25,243 nt of DNA, from NCBI GenBank assembly GCA_025464695.1, contig JAODNQ010000057.1, forward strand, positions 1 to 25,243, written 5' to 3'. The notes beneath the pieces are model-generated. The model saw only the letters and a program-made list of their open reading frames with translations, searched no databases and was not told the DNA's origin. The position numbers were made by a program, and so were the translations under genes. The stretch comes from Frankiales bacterium. GTDB taxonomy: Bacteria > Actinomycetota > Actinomycetes > Mycobacteriales > SCTD01. The stretch's first letter is position 1, and each line of letters starts with the position of its first letter. Below are positions 22,264 through 25,243 of the stretch, piece by piece.

Positions 22264-22935
22264 TCAGAGGCGCTGCACGCGCTCGCAGCCGACGAACGTG
22301 TCGGTGAAGTCGCCGGAGCAGTCGTCGATCCCGAGTCCGCCGTCGACGAGGTCCTTGCCGTCGCCGTCCCTCGCGTCGAGGGTGTCGTTGCCGAGGCCGC
22401 CGAAGAGCCGGTCCTTGTCGAGCGGGACCGGGTCCTGCAGGAGGTCGTTGCCGGGGCCACCGAGGAGGGTGTCGTCGTCGAAGATCCCGTCCATCGTGTC
22501 GTTGCCGGCACCGCCGTCGATCCGGTCGTCCCCCGGGCCGCCGGTGAGCGCGGCGACGGGGTTCACGAAGGCGGTGAACTCGCAGGGCCGGTCGTCGTTG
22601 CCCGGTCCGCCCAGCATGAGGTCGTTGCCGGCCCCGCCGTCGATGCAGTCGCGGCCCTCGCCGCCGATGCCGACGTCGCTGCTGCCGCTGATGAAGACGA
22701 CGTCGAGCTCGATGTCGTCGTCGCCCCCGAACCCGAGGACACGCTGCGTGGCGTTGTTGGCGAGGACGGTGTCCGCGGCCTCGGTCCCCTCGCACCTGCC
22801 GCCCTCGCACGCGATCACGGACGGCCGCGCGCTCGCGCTGCGGACGCTGCTGTCGGGGCCCTGCGCGAGCGCCGCCCCGGCGCTCAACGGCAGGAACAGC
22901 GCGGTTGCGCTCAGGAACGGGAGTGCCTTCTGCAT
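22264..22935 (-). CDS. Secreted RTX-type calcium-binding repeat protein
   Basis: A 223-aa protein with a signal peptide (QKALPFLSATALFLPLSAGAALA, cleavage near residue 25). The mature part has three clusters of hemolysin-type calcium-binding nonapeptides of the form G-G-x-G-x-D: GGEGRDCIDGGAGNDLMLGG, then GGPGDDRIDGGAGNDTMDG, then LLGGPGNDLL and FGGLGNDTLD. Such repeats fold into a beta roll when they bind calcium outside the cell. Cys pairs (CEGGRC, and DDC...GCE at the end) suggest disulfides. No catalytic domain is present, so it is probably a small structural or surface protein. ATG at 22935 has GAGAAGGG about 6 bases upstream. No type I exporter is near; the signal peptide implies Sec export. 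Confidence 0.88.
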   Translation of the reverse strand: MQKALPFLSATALFLPLSAGAALAQGPDSSVRSASARPSVIACEGGRCEGTEAADTVLANNATQRVLGFGGDDDIELDVVFISGSSDVGIGGEGRDCIDGGAGNDLMLGGPGNDDRPCEFTAFVNPVAALTGGPGDDRIDGGAGNDTMDGIFDDDTLLGGPGNDLLQDPVPLDKDRLFGGLGNDTLDARDGDGKDLVDGGLGIDDCSGDFTDTFVGCERVQRL

Positions 22936-23128
22936 GACGAGCCCTTCTCGAGGTCGACGCCGTGATGCCCGGCGCCTCCCGCCCGCACGCGCTCGTCGTG
23001 GCTACCCGCTCGGTGAGCCCGCCCTTGCCCCGGGAGTCGGTGACCTCTGGCCCGCCATGCTTGCGCGAGCTCTCGGACGCCCGGAGATCGTCGCCTCCTG
23101 CTCGGGAAGGGCTGCACCGCCACCGACG

Positions 23129-23157
23129 TTCGGTCCGGTACCCCCCGGGGGTATGCA
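23129..23157 (+). promoter_or_regulatory. Promoter with CsoR-like palindrome in its spacer
   Basis: TACCCCCCGGGGGTA (23139-23153) is a palindrome with two 7-bp arms around one central base. It fits the TACCC-N-GGGTA pattern of CsoR-family metal or sulfur sensors. TTCGGT (23129-23134) and TATGCA (23152-23157) are a weak -35 and a fair -10 with a 17-base spacer; the palindrome fills that spacer. The start codon follows at 23184 after GGGAG. A repressor here would block transcription until copper or a similar signal releases it. No csoR gene is in the window. Confidence 0.65.
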
Positions 23158-23183
23158 CTCGGGACACCGACACGGGAGTGACC

Positions 23184-24407
23184 ATGGACCACAGCCAGCA
23201 CGCAGCCGCGACGGGGGGCAAGGCCCTCACGCGCCTCGCGGTCAGCGCCACGCTGCACTGCCTCACCGGCTGCGCCCTCGGCGAGGTCCTCGGCATGGTT
23301 CTCGCCACCGCCCTGGGCTGGTCGAACACCCCGACGGTCGTGCTGTCGGTCGCCCTGGCGTTCTTCTTCGGCTACAGCCTCACCGTGAAGCCGGTCCTCG
23401 CCTCGGGTCTCGCCCTGTCGGCCGCCATCCCGGTCGCTCTCGCCGCCGACACCGTCTCCATCGCGGTCATGGAGGTCGTCGACAACGCCTTCATGCTCGC
23501 GGTCCCTGACGCGCTCGACGCCGGCCTCAGCGACCCGCTGTTCTGGGGCTCGCTCGCCGCGTCCCTGCTCACCGCCTTCGTGATCACCGTGCCGGTCAAC
23601 CGCGCGCTCATCGCCCAGGGCAAGGGCCACGCCGTCGTGCACCAGTACCACCAGCCCGCCGGCGCAGACGCACACGCCGGACCCTCGTCAGGCGGCGCCC
23701 ACCACGACGCTGACCACTGGGCAGGTGTGGACGTGCACGACGACGACCGGGCCGCGTGTCCGTCCGCGGACCTCGCCAGGCAGCTCGACGACCAGCACCC
23801 CGGCACCGTCCTGCTCCTGGCGCAGCACGCCCCCGGCGACGTGCCGCTGACGTCGCTGGAGCTCCAGGTGCGCGGCGGAGGACGCGGTCCCCATGGCGCC
23901 GCACACGACCAGCTCCCCGACCGGCAGCAGCCGGGCAGGAGACCTACCGTGGCCAGCATGGGCAGGTCTGCGGCGACGACGAGGGCGGCACGCCCCCTGG
24001 CGGTCCTCGCCGTGCTGCTCGGGCTGCTCGCCATGCACGGACTCGTCGGCGCCCACCACGCCGCAGCCGCGACCTCGACGCACCAGGCGCCGGCCGCAGG
24101 CGCCGTGCACCACCACGGCCCGGCTGGTGCGCCCTTCGCCACGCCCGCGCACGCAACGGTGGTCGCGCGGGCGGTGGCAGTCCTCGTCGACGGGCCGGGT
24201 GCGTCCTGCGACGGCGACTGCGCCCACCTCGGTGAGCTGTGCCTCGCCGTACTGACCGGCGCCGCGCTCGCGCTGCTCCTCGCCCGGCGAGGACCCGCAC
24301 CACTGCTGCTCGCGCCCACCCGTCGGGCCCCCCGAGGCGCCGGGCCGCCGGGCCAGCACGCCCGAGGCCCAGACCCCGTCCGGGAGCTCTGCATCAGCAG
24401 GACGTGA
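23184..24407 (+). CDS. DUF4396 membrane protein, open in frame through a DUF6153-like segment
   Basis: The frame from the ATG at 23184 (GGGAG upstream) is 407 aa. Residues about 15-156 are a DUF4396 module: TLHCLTGCALGEVLGM (23-38), FFFGYSLTVKPVLASGL (60-76), LAADTVSIAVMEVVDNAFML (86-105) and DPLFWGSLAAS, ending in GKGHAVVHQYH (146-156). It has about four membrane helices and conserved Cys/His residues near helix 1. DUF4396 proteins normally end about here. Instead, a His/Asp-rich linker (about 157-250, with HHDADHW and VHDDD) runs without a stop into a DUF6153-like segment (256-407). Either the two are fused or the second part is made from its own internal start at 23949. Function of DUF4396 is unknown; the promoter suggests a metal response. 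Confidence 0.75.
   Translation: MDHSQHAAATGGKALTRLAVSATLHCLTGCALGEVLGMVLATALGWSNTPTVVLSVALAFFFGYSLTVKPVLASGLALSAAIPVALAADTVSIAVMEVVDNAFMLAVPDALDAGLSDPLFWGSLAASLLTAFVITVPVNRALIAQGKGHAVVHQYHQPAGADAHAGPSSGGAHHDADHWAGVDVHDDDRAACPSADLARQLDDQHPGTVLLLAQHAPGDVPLTSLELQVRGGGRGPHGAAHDQLPDRQQPGRRPTVASMGRSAATTRAARPLAVLAVLLGLLAMHGLVGAHHAAAATSTHQAPAAGAVHHHGPAGAPFATPAHATVVARAVAVLVDGPGASCDGDCAHLGELCLAVLTGAALALLLARRGPAPLLLAPTRRAPRGAGPPGQHARGPDPVRELCISRT
23949..24407 (+). CDS. DUF6153-like membrane protein from an internal GTG
   Basis: This is the same frame as the end of the DUF4396 entry. GTG at 23949 has AGGAG 7 bases upstream, a strong site for separate initiation, giving 152 aa. The N-terminal helix (RPLAVLAVLLGLLAMHGLVG, about residues 16-35) is followed by a His-rich stretch (HH, HHH). 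Then come CDGDCAHLGELCLAVLTGA with three Cys and a second hydrophobic helix (LAVLTGAALALLLA), and a Pro-rich tail ending ELCISRT. DUF6153 proteins have this layout and often sit next to DUF305 genes, as here. Cys and His residues could bind copper, which is inference. It overlaps the DUF4396 reading entirely, so only one form may exist. Confidence 0.55.
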   Translation: MASMGRSAATTRAARPLAVLAVLLGLLAMHGLVGAHHAAAATSTHQAPAAGAVHHHGPAGAPFATPAHATVVARAVAVLVDGPGASCDGDCAHLGELCLAVLTGAALALLLARRGPAPLLLAPTRRAPRGAGPPGQHARGPDPVRELCISRT

Positions 24408-24489
24408 GCGACCGTCCCGCGCCCCGCACCGGGTGCAGACGGCACAGCCGCACGTCCCCTGACCCAGACACCCCGAACGGAGCACCACC

Positions 24490-25107
24490 ATGAACACCCG
24501 CCACCTCGCCGCGACCGCACTCCTCGCCTCCGCGCTCGCCCTCACGGGCTGCGGCGGTAGCAGCGACGACACCGACGCCGGCAGCGGCACGGGCAGCAGC
24601 ACCTCCGCCGAGACCGCCCAGGGCAACGACGCCGACGTCGTGTTCCTGTCCGGCATGAAGCCCCACCACGAGCAGGCCGTCGAGATGAGCGACATGGTCC
24701 TCGCCGCCGACCCGCCCGCCGCCGTCGCAGCCATCGCCCGGCAGATCAAGGCCGCCCAGGCGCCCGAGATCGAGCAGATGACGACGATGCTCACCGACCT
24801 CGGCGAGGACGCGGCCGGCGGACACGGGGGCGGCCACAGCACCAGCGGCAGCATGGACATGGGCGCCGCTGGCCACGAGGGCACGATGAGCGACGCCGAG
24901 ATGGCCGCGCTCGACGCCGCCACCGGCACCCAGGCCGCCCGGCTCTACCTCGAAGGCATGGTCCGCCACCACCAGGGCGCGATCAAGGCCAGTGACGCCG
25001 AGCTCGCTGACGGCGAGTACCGGCCCGCGCTCGACCTCGCACGGAAGATCAAGACGGCGCAGGCCGGCGAGATCACCACGATGCAGGCGCTCCTCGAGAC
25101 GCTGTAG
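24490..25107 (+). CDS. DUF305-family lipoprotein
   Basis: A 205-aa protein. The N-terminus is a lipoprotein signal with lipobox LTGC, Cys21 being the lipidated residue. A Ser/Gly/Asp-rich spacer (22-48) precedes the domain. The two DUF305 half-repeats are visible: FLSGMKPHHEQAVEMSDMVL (about 53-72) and YLEGMVRHHQGAIKASDAEL (about 156-175), each with a Met and a His-His pair. A His/Met/Gly-rich loop (GGHGGGHSTSGSMDMG) joins them. DUF305 is a ferritin-like four-helix bundle, often near copper-handling genes. The ATG at 24490 has GGAG 7 bases upstream. The gene lies 82 bases after the DUF6153 stop, likely in the same transcript, and is followed by a strong hairpin. Copper binding is inference from Met/His content and context. 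Confidence 0.93.
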   Translation: MNTRHLAATALLASALALTGCGGSSDDTDAGSGTGSSTSAETAQGNDADVVFLSGMKPHHEQAVEMSDMVLAADPPAAVAAIARQIKAAQAPEIEQMTTMLTDLGEDAAGGHGGGHSTSGSMDMGAAGHEGTMSDAEMAALDAATGTQAARLYLEGMVRHHQGAIKASDAELADGEYRPALDLARKIKTAQAGEITTMQALLETL

Positions 25108-25113
25108 CCCCTC

Positions 25114-25142
25114 GCCGCGCCGGGGTCACACCCCGGCGCGGC
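25114..25142. terminator. Strong hairpin after the DUF305 gene
   Basis: A perfect 13-bp stem, GCCGCGCCGGGGT (25114-25126) pairing with ACCCCGGCGCGGC (25130-25142), closes a 3-base CAC loop 7 bases after the DUF305 stop. There is no T-run on either side, which is common for actinobacterial terminators. It may serve a convergent gene as well. Confidence 0.8.
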
Positions 25143-25173
25143 CGGCGCGACCGCCCACACCCGGCCGTCGCGG

Positions 25174-25243
25174 CTACGCGTCGGCGTGCCGCAGGGCCGC
25201 GAGGGGGTGCGCCGACGCTCGGCCGTGTCCGCGGCGGGGCGGG
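25174..25243 (-). CDS. Possible C-terminus of a convergent gene (partial)
   Basis: A minus-strand frame enters from the window edge and ends at TAG (25174-25176), reading RRGHGRASAHPLAALRHADA at its end. Third codon positions are all G or C in the last dozen codons, and the position beyond a bidirectional-looking hairpin fits a convergent gene. Only 22 codons are visible and no family can be named. Confidence 0.25.
   Translation of the reverse strand, partial: PPRRGHGRASAHPLAALRHADA

Noticed and set aside
23688..23945. Possible small minus-strand gene ending GPVVVVHVHTCPVVSVVVGAA
   Set aside because: No ribosome site or family motif. It is codon-aligned antisense to the DUF4396/DUF6153 frame, which explains the Val and His runs.

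Overview
The window is chromosomal-looking DNA from a very GC-rich actinobacterium. Coding strands have G or C at almost every third codon position, GTG starts are common, and many neighbouring genes overlap by 4 bp (ATGA or GTGA). The mix of PucR regulator, GMC and Baeyer-Villiger oxidases, DUF6351, type VII-like small proteins, DUF4396, DUF6153 and DUF305 fits Actinomycetia such as Geodermatophilaceae or Pseudonocardiaceae. I cannot fix the genus. I found no rRNA, tRNA, CRISPR array, insertion sequence or phage gene.

Region 1 (1-3212, minus strand) is a flavin electron-transfer locus. A ferric-reductase-like membrane flavoprotein is followed by an FMN-binding protein and an ApbE flavin transferase, then two small membrane-protein genes, one of them cut by the window edge. 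Both transcription units carry the same unusual regulatory array: four 11-bp units with a CTG core, which looks like a response-regulator site. Region 2 (3209-10337) is a catabolic-looking cassette. A Baeyer-Villiger-type monooxygenase and a secreted DUF6351 hydrolase-like protein lie on the minus strand, and a PucR-type regulator and a GMC oxidoreductase on the plus strand. A perfect 15-bp inverted repeat sits between the two directions and touches the regulator's start codon.

Region 3 (10347-13428) is a small type VII secretion-like cassette: a WXG100-sized helical protein, a 463-aa protein with a WWG motif and a hydrophobic C-terminal half, and a 254-aa soluble protein, all translationally coupled, with an unknown gene divergent to them. 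Region 4 (13441-22060, minus strand) runs from an XRE-cupin regulator through a B3/4-domain protein and a MOSC protein. It continues with a TetR regulator, a heterodimeric ABC exporter, a group III-like truncated globin that lacks any ATG/GTG/TTG start, and a SulP anion transporter.

Region 5 (22264-25243) holds a secreted RTX-type calcium-binding protein on the minus strand. Divergent from it is a plus-strand metal-response-like unit: DUF4396, DUF6153 and DUF305. Its promoter has a CsoR-like palindrome filling the spacer between the -35 and -10 candidates. DUF4396 and DUF6153 share one open reading frame without an intervening stop. A strong hairpin ends this unit. No gene-free stretch exceeds 300 bases.
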